From assembly GCF_001929375.1 (NCBI RefSeq), contig NZ_MSGO01000008.1, forward strand, positions 40,965-104,964: a DNA stretch of 64,000 bases, read 5' to 3'. Both the position numbers and the translations under genes were made by a program. Within the stretch, counting starts at the first letter, position 1, and each line of letters starts with the position of its first letter. A model generated the notes under the pieces. That model saw only the letters and a list, made by a program, of their open reading frames with translations, did no database searches and was not told the origin of the DNA. Positions 49,810 to 58,651 of this stretch are shown here, piece after piece. Origin of the DNA: Actinomyces oris (lineage in GTDB: Bacteria; Actinomycetota; Actinomycetes; Actinomycetales; Actinomycetaceae).

Positions 49810-49883
49810 GGCGAGGTAGCTCAGCTGGTTAGAGCGCACGACTCATAATCGTGAGGTCGAGGGTTCGAGTCCCTCCCCCGCTA
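49810..49883 (+). tRNA. tRNA-Met (CAT), elongator
   Basis: 74 nt. Anticodon CAT at 49844-49846. D-arm and T-arm (GAGGG / CCCTC, TTCGAGT) are normal. The acceptor GGCGAGG faces CCCCGCT, leaving a G-U at 1-72 and an A-C mismatch at 5-68, which is unusual. It could also be a lysidine-modified Ile tRNA, but context favours Met. Confidence 0.88.
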
Positions 49884-49943
49884 CGCAAGCTTTCGAGTAC
49901 AGCGTTCCGTCGCATGCTCGAGGATCGACACGAGGAGACAAAC

Positions 49944-50114
49944 GTGGCCAGCAAGTCCGCCGACGTTCGCCCCAAGATCACTCTGGCCTGCTCGGAGTGC
50001 AAGGAGCGCAACTACATCACCAAGAAGAACCGTCGCAACACCCCCGACCGTCTCAGCATCGCCAAGTTCTGTGCTCGCTGCGGCAAGCACACCGAGCACC
50101 GCGAGACCCGCTGA
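49944..50114 (+). CDS. rpmG: 50S ribosomal protein L33
   Basis: 56 residues starting [20 protein letters not shown]. Zinc-ribbon cysteines CSEC and CARC are both kept, the C+ form. GTG start after CGAGGAGACA. It follows tRNA-Met directly, as in mycobacteria. A hairpin terminator stands 45 bases downstream. Confidence 0.95.
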   Translation: MASKSADVRPKITLACSECKERNYITKKNRRNTPDRLSIAKFCARCGKHTEHRETR

Positions 50115-50159
50115 GAATCGCGTAGCGAACCCGGTCGCCTCCGCTGTGACCCGGGAGCG

Positions 50160-50188
50160 AGCCCCGTCGACATGACGTCGGCGGGGCT
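50160..50188 (+). terminator. terminator after rpmG
   Basis: AGCCCCG (50160-50166) pairs with CGGGGCT (50182-50188), with inner TCGAC/GTCGG pairing, followed by TCGTCGTC rather than a pure T run. Confidence 0.6.
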
Positions 50189-50226
50189 TCGTCGTCTCTC
50201 CGAGGCGGGCACCTAGCATCGTCAGG

Positions 50227-51033
50227 GTGAACGGTCCCAGCTCCTGTGACGACGCCGTTGAGCGGCTTACAGCAGTCCTGGACGGGGTGCTCGCAACGGC
50301 CTCCTCCGGACGCCCCGGCAGTCAGGTCCACCGCCAGGCCCGGCGCGGAGCGACGGCGATCCTCCCCGCTGTGCAGGCCATGCATCAGGTCCAGGGCTGG
50401 GTGCGGGACTGCCGGGGGGAGGCCTTCTGGGAGGGCTTGGTGCACCGCCGTTGCCGGATGAGCGTGAGGCCTGTGGGAGGCGGGGCGGCCCTGGGGACGG
50501 ACATGCCCGATGGGGCCTCGATCCGACAGGTCGAGCGTGCGGGGTGGGAGCTCATCCAGGCGACGGTCGAGCTCACGGTGACGGGGCAGCACTGGCGGGT
50601 GATCCACGAGCTCGCCCGTCGTACCCTGCCGCCTTGGCGGGACGACGTCGGGAAGGGGAAACTCACGGCCTCGGAGACCGGATTTGATACGCCGTCAGGA
50701 TCCGTGTTCTACCGGCTCGCTGACACCGATGTGGCCGCCTGGGCGCAGGCCGGCGGAGACCGGAACCCCATCCATCTCCAGCCCGGAAGAGCGGCCGAGG
50801 CGGGGCTGTCGGCCGGCTCCGGTGAGGTCGTTGCTCACGGCCTGCTGCTCGGAGCGATCAGTCTCGCACTCGTCCAGCCTTCGCCTTTACGGCAGACAGA
50901 CCTGGTATTCATTGGTTCCGCCGATGTCCCTGAAGCTGGGGGCGGCGCGGGGGAGTCGTGGGCAACGCTCGCCGTCGACCCCGTCAGCGGAGACATCGCT
51001 CAGGGGAGGAGACCCGTTCTGCGACGCCGGTGA
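50227..51033 (+). CDS. MaoC-like dehydratase domain protein
   Basis: 268 residues. The C-terminal half has the hot-dog hydratase motif: VFYRLADTDVAAWAQAGGDR followed by NPIHLQPGRAAEAGL (Asp and His catalytic pair, about residues 165-185) and GEVVAHGLLLGA. The N-terminal half may be a degenerate second hot-dog fold. Position after rpmG equals that of the HadA/HadB dehydratase genes in mycobacteria, so a role in (3R)-hydroxyacyl dehydration is plausible; the substrate is unknown. GTG start. Confidence 0.75.
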   Translation: MNGPSSCDDAVERLTAVLDGVLATASSGRPGSQVHRQARRGATAILPAVQAMHQVQGWVRDCRGEAFWEGLVHRRCRMSVRPVGGGAALGTDMPDGASIRQVERAGWELIQATVELTVTGQHWRVIHELARRTLPPWRDDVGKGKLTASETGFDTPSGSVFYRLADTDVAAWAQAGGDRNPIHLQPGRAAEAGLSAGSGEVVAHGLLLGAISLALVQPSPLRQTDLVFIGSADVPEAGGGAGESWATLAVDPVSGDIAQGRRPVLRRR

Positions 51034-51539
51034 CGCCATCCGCCTTCGTGACCGCCACCAGGAGGCGGTGCGGGAGCCGTTCATTCTCCTATCGCCTCAT
51101 GAAGAAATAATGATTGCTTACTGGAGAGAATTCTGACGGAGATTCATTACCGTCTTGAAGGAAGTGAGGTGAGAACGTGGAAATGAATTATCGGTCACCT
51201 CCGGATCGTCGGTTGATGGGGATGATGACGTGACAAAGATGGGTATTTAGATTGTCAAACTGATGTATGTCAGGTGACATGAAGTCAGTGTCCGAATTGT
51301 TTTCCCATGGGGCCGCGGCTCCGTTGGATCTGTTCAGCGGCAAGGAAAAGTGGGGGTGGTTCCTGTGTTCTCAAGGTTGTCTGATGTTGTGGATCGCTGT
51401 GCTGGAGGGGTGAGACTCCGACCGAGTGTGATAAAAAAGATGTAGTGCTGCGCTTGTATGAAAGCCAAAGGCGATCAACAAGTTCGTGCTTGAGGGTTCG
51501 CGACCTGCCACAGGTCGGTGCTGAGAGGAGTCGATAAAG
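51034..51539. promoter_or_regulatory. AT-richer upstream region of the MarR regulator
   Basis: 506 bases with no convincing gene and noticeably lower GC than both sides. Near its end a perfect dyad CGACCTG-CCA-CAGGTCG (51501-51517) lies 22 bases before the GTG of the regulator, a good candidate autoregulatory operator. GAGAGGAG at 51522-51529 is the ribosome-binding site. Confidence 0.5.
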
Positions 51540-52208
51540 GTGATTACCGCAGAGCGGACGATGGCGGAACCGACGGCCTACGTCGAGGACGTCGAGATGA
51601 CGTGGACTCAGAGCGATCAGGAAGCCGTCGAGGCCACCTACAGCCAGGAGGCGGTCGGGGCTGCGGGATCGCCCGAGCGCGGTCGGGGGCCGGTCGAGGG
51701 CTGTGGACAGAACGACTCCCTGGAGCAGGGGGGATTCCGCCGACTCGATGAGATCGAGATGGATGCCTGGCGCTCCTTCCTGGCGGCCTCCACCTCCGTC
51801 ACCGCCCGCCTCAACCGTGAGCTCGAGGTCGGATGCGGCATCTCCATGCACGAGTACGAGATCCTGGTGCGCCTGTCCGAGGTGCCCGACCAGACCCTGC
51901 GCATGTCCACTCTCGCCGAGTACGTCTCGCACTCCCGCTCACGGCTGACCCACACGGTCCGGCGCCTGGAGGGCGCGGGGTACGTCGAGCGCAGCTCCTG
52001 CGACTCCGACCGCCGCGGCGTCAACTGCACGCTGACCCAGCAGGGTCTCGACTTCCTGCGCGAGGCGGCTCCGGTGCACCTCGACGGCGTGCGCCGTCAC
52101 GTCGTCGACCGCCTCAGCCGTGAGCAGCAGGTCGTCATGGCCGAGCTCATGAGGGTCATCGCCCAGGCCCCGGACTCCTTCGGCATCTCGGCGGCAATGG
52201 CCTCCTGA
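51540..52208 (+). CDS. MarR-family transcriptional regulator
   Basis: 222 residues, longer than most MarR (about 150). The first 70 residues are an acidic, low-complexity lead; the winged helix spans about 75-215 with ISMHEYEILVRLSEVP, RMSTLAEYVSHSRSRLTHTV (recognition helix) and the wing CDSDRRGVNCTLTQQG. In-frame ATG codons at 51561 and 51597 could trim the lead, but the ribosome-binding site fits the GTG. The target is unknown; the dyad upstream suggests autoregulation. Confidence 0.85.
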   Translation: MITAERTMAEPTAYVEDVEMTWTQSDQEAVEATYSQEAVGAAGSPERGRGPVEGCGQNDSLEQGGFRRLDEIEMDAWRSFLAASTSVTARLNRELEVGCGISMHEYEILVRLSEVPDQTLRMSTLAEYVSHSRSRLTHTVRRLEGAGYVERSSCDSDRRGVNCTLTQQGLDFLREAAPVHLDGVRRHVVDRLSREQQVVMAELMRVIAQAPDSFGISAAMAS

Positions 52209-52233
52209 GGCTCCTGCGCACCCGCCTGCGCGA

Positions 52234-52899
52234 TCAGTGGGTGTCGTCAACCGGTTTCGCCACCGGTGGCGGCGCCCACAAGTCTGTCCAGACCACCCCC
52301 AGGACCGCCAGAAGCCGGCGCAGCAGCGGCAAGGAGATGCCGACGACCCCGTGGGGGTCGCCGGCGATCCCCTCGATGAAGGCGCCGCCCAGACCGTCAA
52401 TGGTGAAGGCCCCAGCGCACCACAGCGGCTCCCCGCTGGCGATGTAGGCCTCGACCTCGGCCGGGGACGGGGAGCCGAAACGGATGGTGGCCGAGCTGAC
52501 CCCCTCGGCGGTAGCGCCGTCCGCAGTACGCACCAGGAAGTGACCCGTGTGCAGGGTACCGGTGCCTCCGCTCATCATCCGCCAGCGCTCACGGGCCTGG
52601 GCGGCGTCGGCCGGCTTGCCGACGACCTGGCCGGCGATCTCCAGCATGGAGTCGCAGCCCACCACCACCTCGGCCTCCTGCGGGTCGGTGGATGCCATAA
52701 CGTCGAGGGCCTTGGCCCGAGCCAGGGCCTGCACCTGCTCGGCGGCGCTCGGTGCGGCCAGTCCGGCGTCGCGGCGACGCTGGATCAGCTCTCCGAGCAC
52801 GGCCTCCTCATCAACGTCGGAGACTCGCACCAGCGGCTCAACGCCGGCGGCTCGCAGGGTGGTCAGGCGGCCGGATGACTTCGAGGCCAGGAGAATCAC
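52234..52899 (-). CDS. maf: Maf-family nucleotide pyrophosphatase
   Basis: 221 residues. N-terminal MILLASKSSGRLTTLRAAGV holds the SxSxxR substrate motif; VVGCDSMLEI (about residue 78) and GTGTLHTGHFLVRT (about 112) follow; the end PHGVVGISLPLLRRLLAVLG is typical. It hydrolyses non-canonical nucleotides and is linked to septum inhibition. Divergent from birA with a 34-base gap. Confidence 0.92.
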   Translation of the reverse strand: MILLASKSSGRLTTLRAAGVEPLVRVSDVDEEAVLGELIQRRRDAGLAAPSAAEQVQALARAKALDVMASTDPQEAEVVVGCDSMLEIAGQVVGKPADAAQARERWRMMSGGTGTLHTGHFLVRTADGATAEGVSSATIRFGSPSPAEVEAYIASGEPLWCAGAFTIDGLGGAFIEGIAGDPHGVVGISLPLLRRLLAVLGVVWTDLWAPPPVAKPVDDTH

Positions 52900-52933
52900 G
52901 CCACCAGCCTATACGGGCCGGTAGGCTCGAGAT

Positions 52934-53851
52934 ATGAGCCTAGGCGACAGCCCCTTCTCGCATCTCGACACCGTTCCCGTCACCGGCTCCACCCAGGACG
53001 ACCTGCGTGCCGCCCTCATGGGGCCTGAGCGCGAGTCCTGGCCGCACCTGTCGGCACTGCGGGCGCTGAGACAGACCGCCGGGAGGGGGCGGTCCGGGCG
53101 CGCCTGGGTCACCCCCGAAGACGGTGGCGCCCTCCTGGTCTCCGTGCTGCTCAGGCCCCTGGTCCCTGTCGAGTGCCTGAGCTGGCTGCCTCTGCTGGGC
53201 GGCTTGGCCGTCCGCGACGCCCTGTCCCCCCTCGTTGAGGACCTGCCCTGGCGTGTGGGGACCAAGTGGCCCAACGACGTCGTCGCCCTGCCAGACGACC
53301 CGGCGGCCGTGCCCGCAGTGCCCGGCTGGGCCGGCACGCGCAAGATCGCCGGCGTTCTCAGTGAGCTCGTCGCGCCGGAGCCCTCTGAAGGGGCCGCAGC
53401 CCGCGGGCTCGCGCCCGACGCGGTTCCCGCCGATCGCGACGAGGCCCCCATGGTCATCCTCGGAATCGGCGTCAACATCGGGCAGACGGATGAGGAGCTG
53501 CCAGTGGCATGGGCAGGCTCCCTGCGCACGTTGGGCGCGGTTGGTGCGGGTCGCGGACCGGCGCCGGCAGACGCCGCGGAGATCGTTCTCACGGCGATCG
53601 GCCACCAGCTGGCCCGGCTCATCGGGTGGTGGGAGGAGACCGGTGGGGACGTTGACGCCGGAGGCGGCGCGCTCGGGCGCCGGCTGCGCGCGGCGCTGAC
53701 CACCCTGGGGAGGCGGGTCAGTGTCCAGGCTCCTGACGGTGAGCTCAGGGGGCTGGCCGTCGATATCACCCCCGCCCTCATGCTGCGCACCCGGGACGGT
53801 GACACCGAGGTCCGCGCCGGCGATGTGACCCTCGTACGTGTGGAGAGCTGA
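52934..53851 (+). CDS. birA: biotin-[acetyl-CoA-carboxylase] ligase
   Basis: 305 residues with catalytic domain only, so no DNA-binding half. RQTAGRGRSGRAWVTPEDGG carries the GRGRxGR adenylate loop (about residue 50), KWPNDVVALPDD the biotin-site Asn-Asp (about 110), and ILGIGVNIGQ the central strand. A loop insertion at about 145-175 is Ala/Asp-rich. It biotinylates acyl-CoA carboxylase carrier proteins. Confidence 0.93.
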   Translation: MSLGDSPFSHLDTVPVTGSTQDDLRAALMGPERESWPHLSALRALRQTAGRGRSGRAWVTPEDGGALLVSVLLRPLVPVECLSWLPLLGGLAVRDALSPLVEDLPWRVGTKWPNDVVALPDDPAAVPAVPGWAGTRKIAGVLSELVAPEPSEGAAARGLAPDAVPADRDEAPMVILGIGVNIGQTDEELPVAWAGSLRTLGAVGAGRGPAPADAAEIVLTAIGHQLARLIGWWEETGGDVDAGGGALGRRLRAALTTLGRRVSVQAPDGELRGLAVDITPALMLRTRDGDTEVRAGDVTLVRVES

Positions 53852-53945
53852 AGGTCAGGGGCCGTGAGAATTGCGAACCCGGTGCTATGTCGCGCGGTCT
53901 GTCACACAACAGGCATAGGCGTGTGATCTGCGCTACTGTAGCAGG

Positions 53946-55100
53946 GTGACATTAGACAGCCGAGCGAGCGAGGAGCGCGTACCGGACTCCCACGGGGTCG
54001 AAGGTGGCGCTCTGCAGAGGGCTCACGAGGGCGCTCCTCGTGTCGAGGGTGAGGCCGTCGCTGAGGCGGCCCCTGCGGAGCGGACCACCTTGGCAGGACA
54101 CGAGTGCCTGCTGCTGGGGGAGTCCCCCAGCCTCACCCTGACTGAGGTGGCTCAACGGGCCGGAACCAGTGTGGAGGTGGCGCAGAAGTTCTGGCGCGCC
54201 ATGGGCTTCGCCGACGTCAAGCCCGATGGGGTTCACTTCACTGAGCAGGATGTCGCCGCGCTTCAAGACACCGTGGCGCTGCTCGACGAGACCAGTGACT
54301 CCCCCCTGGCCTCGGCCAGCGTTCTTGAGCTCCTCAGGGCCCAGTCCTACACCATGGACCGTCTGGTCCTGTGGGAGCTGGAGACCTTCGTGACGGACCT
54401 CAGTGAGCGTCTCGGGCTGGATGACACCTCGGCACGGCTGGTCGCCCTCGACCGCATCGACGACCTCGTGGAGCTCCTGTCGCGCCAGCTGACCTACGTA
54501 TGGCGCCGCCACATGGTCTCCATCCTGGGGCGCACCGACGTCGAGGTGTCGACCCGGGGCAGGGAGGACACCGGCCCCGACCTCTACCCGCTCATCCGCT
54601 CCCTGGGCTTCGTCGACATCGTCTCCTTCACCCAGCGCGCCCAGGGCATGAGCAAGGCCGCCCTGACCCACATGCTCGAGGGCTTCGAGAACACGGCCCG
54701 GGACGTCATCACCTCCCGAGGGGCGCGGGTGGTCAAGACGATCGGGGATGCCGTCATGTACATCTCCGAGGACCTGCTGATCGCCGCCGACGTCGTCACC
54801 GCCCTGGTCGAAGAGCTCCAGAAGGGGCCGGATGCGATCCGGGTGCGAGCCAGCCTCGTCGAGGGGCGGGTCATCTCCCGCTCCGGGGACGTCTTCGGTC
54901 CCACCGTCAACCTGGCCTCCCGGCTCGTGGACGCGGCCGAACCCGGCAGCATCCGCCTGGACGAGTCAACCGCCATGGCCATCCTCCGCTCGTCCGAGGC
55001 GGGGCGGTACCGGGTGGGGCAGTGCCATGAGGTCGTGGCCAAGGGGCTGGGGCAGATTGTGCCCTGGTCGCTGGAGCGGACCTCGCCGGCCCGCCCCTGA
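53946..55100 (+). CDS. class III adenylate cyclase with N-terminal regulatory domain
   Basis: 384 residues. The N-terminal half (about 40-200) resembles the regulatory domain of mycobacterial Rv1264-type cyclases (LTEVAQRAGTSVEVAQKFWR). The catalytic half has both metal aspartates (GFVDIVSFT, about 222, and TIGDAVMYIS, about 265), the adenine-selecting Lys in VVKTIGD and Asp in GDVFGP, and the transition-state Asn and Arg in TVNLASRL. So an active ATP cyclase is expected. GTG start; a TCACAC/GTGTGA dyad lies at 53902-53926 upstream. No CRP gene is visible in the window. Confidence 0.9.
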   Translation: MTLDSRASEERVPDSHGVEGGALQRAHEGAPRVEGEAVAEAAPAERTTLAGHECLLLGESPSLTLTEVAQRAGTSVEVAQKFWRAMGFADVKPDGVHFTEQDVAALQDTVALLDETSDSPLASASVLELLRAQSYTMDRLVLWELETFVTDLSERLGLDDTSARLVALDRIDDLVELLSRQLTYVWRRHMVSILGRTDVEVSTRGREDTGPDLYPLIRSLGFVDIVSFTQRAQGMSKAALTHMLEGFENTARDVITSRGARVVKTIGDAVMYISEDLLIAADVVTALVEELQKGPDAIRVRASLVEGRVISRSGDVFGPTVNLASRLVDAAEPGSIRLDESTAMAILRSSEAGRYRVGQCHEVVAKGLGQIVPWSLERTSPARP

Positions 55101-55317
55101 ACCGGGCTCACGGTTCCGTTACCATCTCGTGATTTCCTGTCCGCTCGGCACTTGAAGACGCCGTTTGAGCTCGGGGTTTTCCGCAGAATCCTCACCGAAA
55201 CGTGATCTGGGTGTGAGAGGGCGGGGGAGCCGCCGTCCCAACGTGGTCACGTCTTGGTATCTTCTCCGCCGCTGGGACGATGGCGGTGAGGGCGTGTCGT
55301 CACCTAACATCGCGGAT

Positions 55318-55989
55318 GTGACAACTGTTCTGCTCGTCGAAGACGACCCTGCCATCTCCGAACCCCTCGCCCGCGCCTTTGGACGCGAGGGCTATGAGGT
55401 CCTGACTCATGGCACCGGTAAAGGCGCCCTCGAGGAGGTCTCGGCCGCTGACATCATCGTCCTGGACCTGGGGCTGCCGGACATCGACGGCCTGGACGTG
55501 GCACGTCAGGTTCGGGCCCAGGGCCTGACCATCCCGATCCTCATGCTCACCGCCCGAAGTGAGGACTCCGACCTCGTCGTCGGACTGGATGCCGGGGCCG
55601 ACGACTACGTCACCAAGCCCTTCCGCCTGGCCGAGCTGCTGGCGCGCGTGCGGGCGCAGGTCCGTCGTGCCTCGGGGGAGGCCACCGAGGACGAGCTGAG
55701 CCTCGGGGAGGTCCGGGTCGACGTCGCCGCTCACCGGGCCTTCGTCGGCTCGCGCGAGCTGCAGCTGACGACCCGGGAGTTCGAGCTGCTCCGGGTCCTG
55801 GTGCGTGCCGGCGGGGAGGTCGCCTCCGGTGAGGACATCCTCAAGGAGGTCTGGGGTGAGGACCCCACCGGTAGTCCCCAGACCCTCCAGATGCACGTGA
55901 CCTGGCTGCGTCGCAAGCTCGGTGACGACGAGGATCGGCCCACGCTTCTGCTGGCCCAGGGGGACGGTTACCTCCTGACCACCGGCTGA
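55318..55989 (+). CDS. OmpR-family response regulator
   Basis: 223 residues. Receiver domain with acidic pocket VLLVEDDPAIS, phospho-acceptor Asp in IIVLDLGLPDIDG (about residue 49), Thr in MLTARSE and Lys in DYVTKPFRLAEL; winged-helix output from about 128 with TTREFELLRVLVRAGGEVAS. GTG 55318 starts directly at the receiver; GTG 55294 is an alternative. Pairs with the histidine kinase 95 bases downstream. Stimulus and targets unknown. Confidence 0.92.
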   Translation: MTTVLLVEDDPAISEPLARAFGREGYEVLTHGTGKGALEEVSAADIIVLDLGLPDIDGLDVARQVRAQGLTIPILMLTARSEDSDLVVGLDAGADDYVTKPFRLAELLARVRAQVRRASGEATEDELSLGEVRVDVAAHRAFVGSRELQLTTREFELLRVLVRAGGEVASGEDILKEVWGEDPTGSPQTLQMHVTWLRRKLGDDEDRPTLLLAQGDGYLLTTG

Positions 55990-56084
55990 GCCACTGACCG
56001 GACTGACCGGGAGAGCCTCCCGGGAGGACTGTCGGGTTCCGCAGCCGCCTCGATCAGATCATCGAGGCTGAAGGAGGACGTGCC

Positions 56085-57161
56085 ATGCGGCGTTACGCCA
56101 TGACGATGACGATGTCGGCGGTGTCAGTGGCCGTCCTCCTGCTGGGACTGCCGCTGGGGGGCGCCTGGGTCGTCAGCGCGTTGCGCGCCGCCGGAAGCGG
56201 TAACCGGGTCACCATCATCGGCACAGTCGTCCTCACGGTGCTGGTGCTCACCGGCACCGCACTGACGGCGGCCTCCGTCGTGGCCGCCCGGGTGTCCAGG
56301 CGCATCTCGGCCCCGCTCATCTACCTGGCCGCGGAGGCCGAGCAGCTCGGCAGCGGTCAGGTCCGCCCGCGTCTGCGCTCCTCGGGGATCGAGGAGATCG
56401 ACCTGGTTCAGGCCGAGCTCGTGCGCTCGGCAGAGCGCGTGGCCGGACGCATCGCCGCCGAGCGGCAGTTCGCCTCCGACGCCTCCCACCAGCTGCGCAC
56501 ACCGCTGACCAGCTTGTCGCTGCGCCTGGAGGAGATCGAGCTGTTCGCCGGCGAGGAGGAGGTGCGTACCGAGGCCCACGCCTGCCTGGAGCAGGTCGAG
56601 AGGCTCACTGGCGTCGTCGAGGACCTGCTCAAGGTCTCGCGCCGCTCCGGGGGCGGGACGACGGAGGCGCTTCACCTCAAGGACACCTTCGCTCAGCAGC
56701 GCGAGGAGTGGGAGCCGGCCTTCGAGCAGGCAGGGCGCACCATCACCTTCTCCGACCAAATCAGTCATCCGGTCCTGGCCACGCCCGGGTCCCTGGCCCA
56801 GGTGCTGGCCACTGTCATCGAGAACTCCCTGCGTTACGGGGCCGGGGCGACCTCGGTGAGTGTGCGCGGCGCCAACGGCGGCCACGCGGTCTTCATCGAC
56901 ATCGCCGATGAGGGCGAGGGTGTGGCCGAGGACATCGCGCCGTATGTCTTCGAGCGGCACGTCTCCGGCTACGGCTCCACCGGCGTCGGGCTGGCCCTGG
57001 CCAAGGACCTCGTCGAGGCCGACGGCGGCCGTATCGAGCTGTCCCAGCGCAGCCCGGCCGTCTTCTCCATTCTGCTCAATGCCGTCCCCAAGTCCCTGGA
57101 TCCCAACAACGTCCTGCCGCAGGGCGCGCTGGTCTCGGTGGGCCGGCGTCGTCGCTTCTGA
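56085..57161 (+). CDS. sensor histidine kinase
   Basis: 358 residues. Two N-terminal helices (about 8-32 and 43-68) enclose only about ten extracellular residues, so it lacks a large sensor and probably senses the membrane or works through a partner. A HAMP-like stretch follows (about 70-120). H-box FASDASHQLRTPLTSLSLRL (about 130), N-box VIENSLRYGAG (about 245), G-boxes IADEGEGVAEDI and STGVGLALAK. Complete kinase core. Operon with the response regulator. Confidence 0.92.
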   Translation: MRRYAMTMTMSAVSVAVLLLGLPLGGAWVVSALRAAGSGNRVTIIGTVVLTVLVLTGTALTAASVVAARVSRRISAPLIYLAAEAEQLGSGQVRPRLRSSGIEEIDLVQAELVRSAERVAGRIAAERQFASDASHQLRTPLTSLSLRLEEIELFAGEEEVRTEAHACLEQVERLTGVVEDLLKVSRRSGGGTTEALHLKDTFAQQREEWEPAFEQAGRTITFSDQISHPVLATPGSLAQVLATVIENSLRYGAGATSVSVRGANGGHAVFIDIADEGEGVAEDIAPYVFERHVSGYGSTGVGLALAKDLVEADGGRIELSQRSPAVFSILLNAVPKSLDPNNVLPQGALVSVGRRRRF

Positions 57162-57210
57162 CTCGCCGCTGAGCGCTCGCGCAACGGCGAGGGACGGGAG
57201 GAGAGCGGCG

Positions 57211-57942
57211 TCAGGACTCCTGGCGGCGGGACCTGATGAGCTTCGAGATGCCGGAGACGAGCATCGGCGTCACCGAGATGAAGACGATCACCAGGATCAT
57301 GGCGTCGATGTTGTCCTGAATCCACATGATCGTTCCCAGGAAGTAGCCCAGCCAGGTGATGCCGAAGGCCCAGAAGGTGGCGCCCACGACGTTGAAGGTG
57401 ATGAAGTGCCGGTAGCGCATCTTGCCGACACCGGCGATGACGGGCGTGAAGGTGCGCACGATCGGGACGAACTGGGCCAAGGTGACGGCCTTGCCGCCGT
57501 GGCGCTCGAAGAAGTCCGAGGTGCGGTCCACGTACTCCTGCTTGAACAGACGGGAGTCGGGCTTGTTGAAGACCGCGGGTCCCGCCTTGCGGCCGATGAG
57601 GTAGCCGGTCTGATTGCCGGCAACGGCGGCGAGCCACACGAGGGGGGCCGCCACCCAGATGGGGACGGGAACTCCTTCGGCCGGGTTGGTCTCGCCGATG
57701 GCCACGAACATCCCCAGAGTGAACAGCAATGAGTCGCCGGGCAGGAAGAAGCCGATGAGCAGACCGGTCTCGGCGAAGACGACGAGCATGACGCCGAGGA
57801 TGGCCCAGGGGCCGATCCATCCGACGAAGGCTTTGATGATGAAGGTGGCGTCGAGCCACTCGGGGCCGAGCATCGGTGCGTGGACGGAGGGGAGGGCAGT
57901 GGGCAGGTTCAGCGCCGGTGCCAAGGCGGTCAGGGCAGTCAC
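57211..57942 (-). CDS. DedA-family membrane protein
   Basis: 243 residues. PGDSLLFTLGMFVA, GNQTGYLIGRKAGPAVFNK and FVPIVRTFTPVIAGVGKMRY are the conserved DedA blocks, including the Glu and Arg residues in half-helices thought to bind lipids. DedA/UPF0043 proteins act as undecaprenyl-phosphate or phospholipid flippases and affect envelope stability. GTG start. Convergent with the histidine kinase. Confidence 0.92.
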   Translation of the reverse strand: MTALTALAPALNLPTALPSVHAPMLGPEWLDATFIIKAFVGWIGPWAILGVMLVVFAETGLLIGFFLPGDSLLFTLGMFVAIGETNPAEGVPVPIWVAAPLVWLAAVAGNQTGYLIGRKAGPAVFNKPDSRLFKQEYVDRTSDFFERHGGKAVTLAQFVPIVRTFTPVIAGVGKMRYRHFITFNVVGATFWAFGITWLGYFLGTIMWIQDNIDAMILVIVFISVTPMLVSGISKLIRSRRQES

Positions 57943-58053
57943 CGTGCAAGGCTAAACGTGCCTCGACGGCCATGCCGTGAGAGCGATCCCCTCCGGGCTG
58001 TGGAATCGGGCACCCCGGTGACTGCAGCCGACCGCACCGGGTCCTGTCGGGCG

Positions 58054-58611
58054 TCAGGGGCGAACCGAGACGGGAACGGCAGGCTCGGCGCCACTGCCGG
58101 TCTGCCCCTGGGGGTCGGTGCTGTCGGTGTCGTTGTCGGGGGAGCGGTCCTTGTGCCCGGTGAAGACGATGTAGTGGTAGAAGACGAATCGGAATGCCGT
58201 CCCCAGGCCGAAGCCGACGACGTAGGCCGCGATGTTGTCCGCCAGCGGCGAGGTCAGCCCCAGGACGTGGTGGGTGAAGAGCAGGCACAGCTGCGTGATG
58301 GCGATGCCGCCCAGGTTGGCCAGGACGAACAAGGTGGCCTCGCGGGCGACGTTCTTCTGGGTGCGCCCCCGGTAGGTCCAGTAGCGGTTCGCGATCCATG
58401 AGAAGACGGTCGCGATCGAGGACGCCATCAGCTGAGCGGAGTTCGGGTGGCCGGAGAGGAAACCGGTGGGGCCGTGCTGGAACAGGTTGAACAGGCCGAC
58501 GTCGATCACGTAGGCCGCAGCGCCCACCATGCCGAACTGCATGAACTCCTTGACGAGGGCGATGAGCCTCTGCATCAAGGAATTGCCGGAGGAGTGCGTC
58601 ATGGCGGGCAT
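58054..58611 (-). CDS. GtrA-family membrane protein
   Basis: 185 residues with four helices (about 20-40, 47-72, 88-110, 115-140). FGMVGAAAYVIDVGLFNLFQ at the N-terminus and WIANRYWTYR after helix 2 are GtrA signatures. The C-terminal 35 residues are soluble. GtrA-like proteins are proposed flippases for lipid-linked sugars. Next to a membrane glycosyltransferase on the same strand, a matching pair. Confidence 0.88.
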   Translation of the reverse strand: MPAMTHSSGNSLMQRLIALVKEFMQFGMVGAAAYVIDVGLFNLFQHGPTGFLSGHPNSAQLMASSIATVFSWIANRYWTYRGRTQKNVAREATLFVLANLGGIAITQLCLLFTHHVLGLTSPLADNIAAYVVGFGLGTAFRFVFYHYIVFTGHKDRSPDNDTDSTDPQGQTGSGAEPAVPVSVRP

Positions 58612-58651
58612 CCTATGCCGATCTCAGCCAGGTCACGCAAGCCGAGTCCGC

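Noticed and set aside
53902..53926. CRP-binding site before the cyclase gene
   Set aside because: Half-sites are in the reverse orientation and spaced 13 bases, unlike TGTGA-N6-TCACA.
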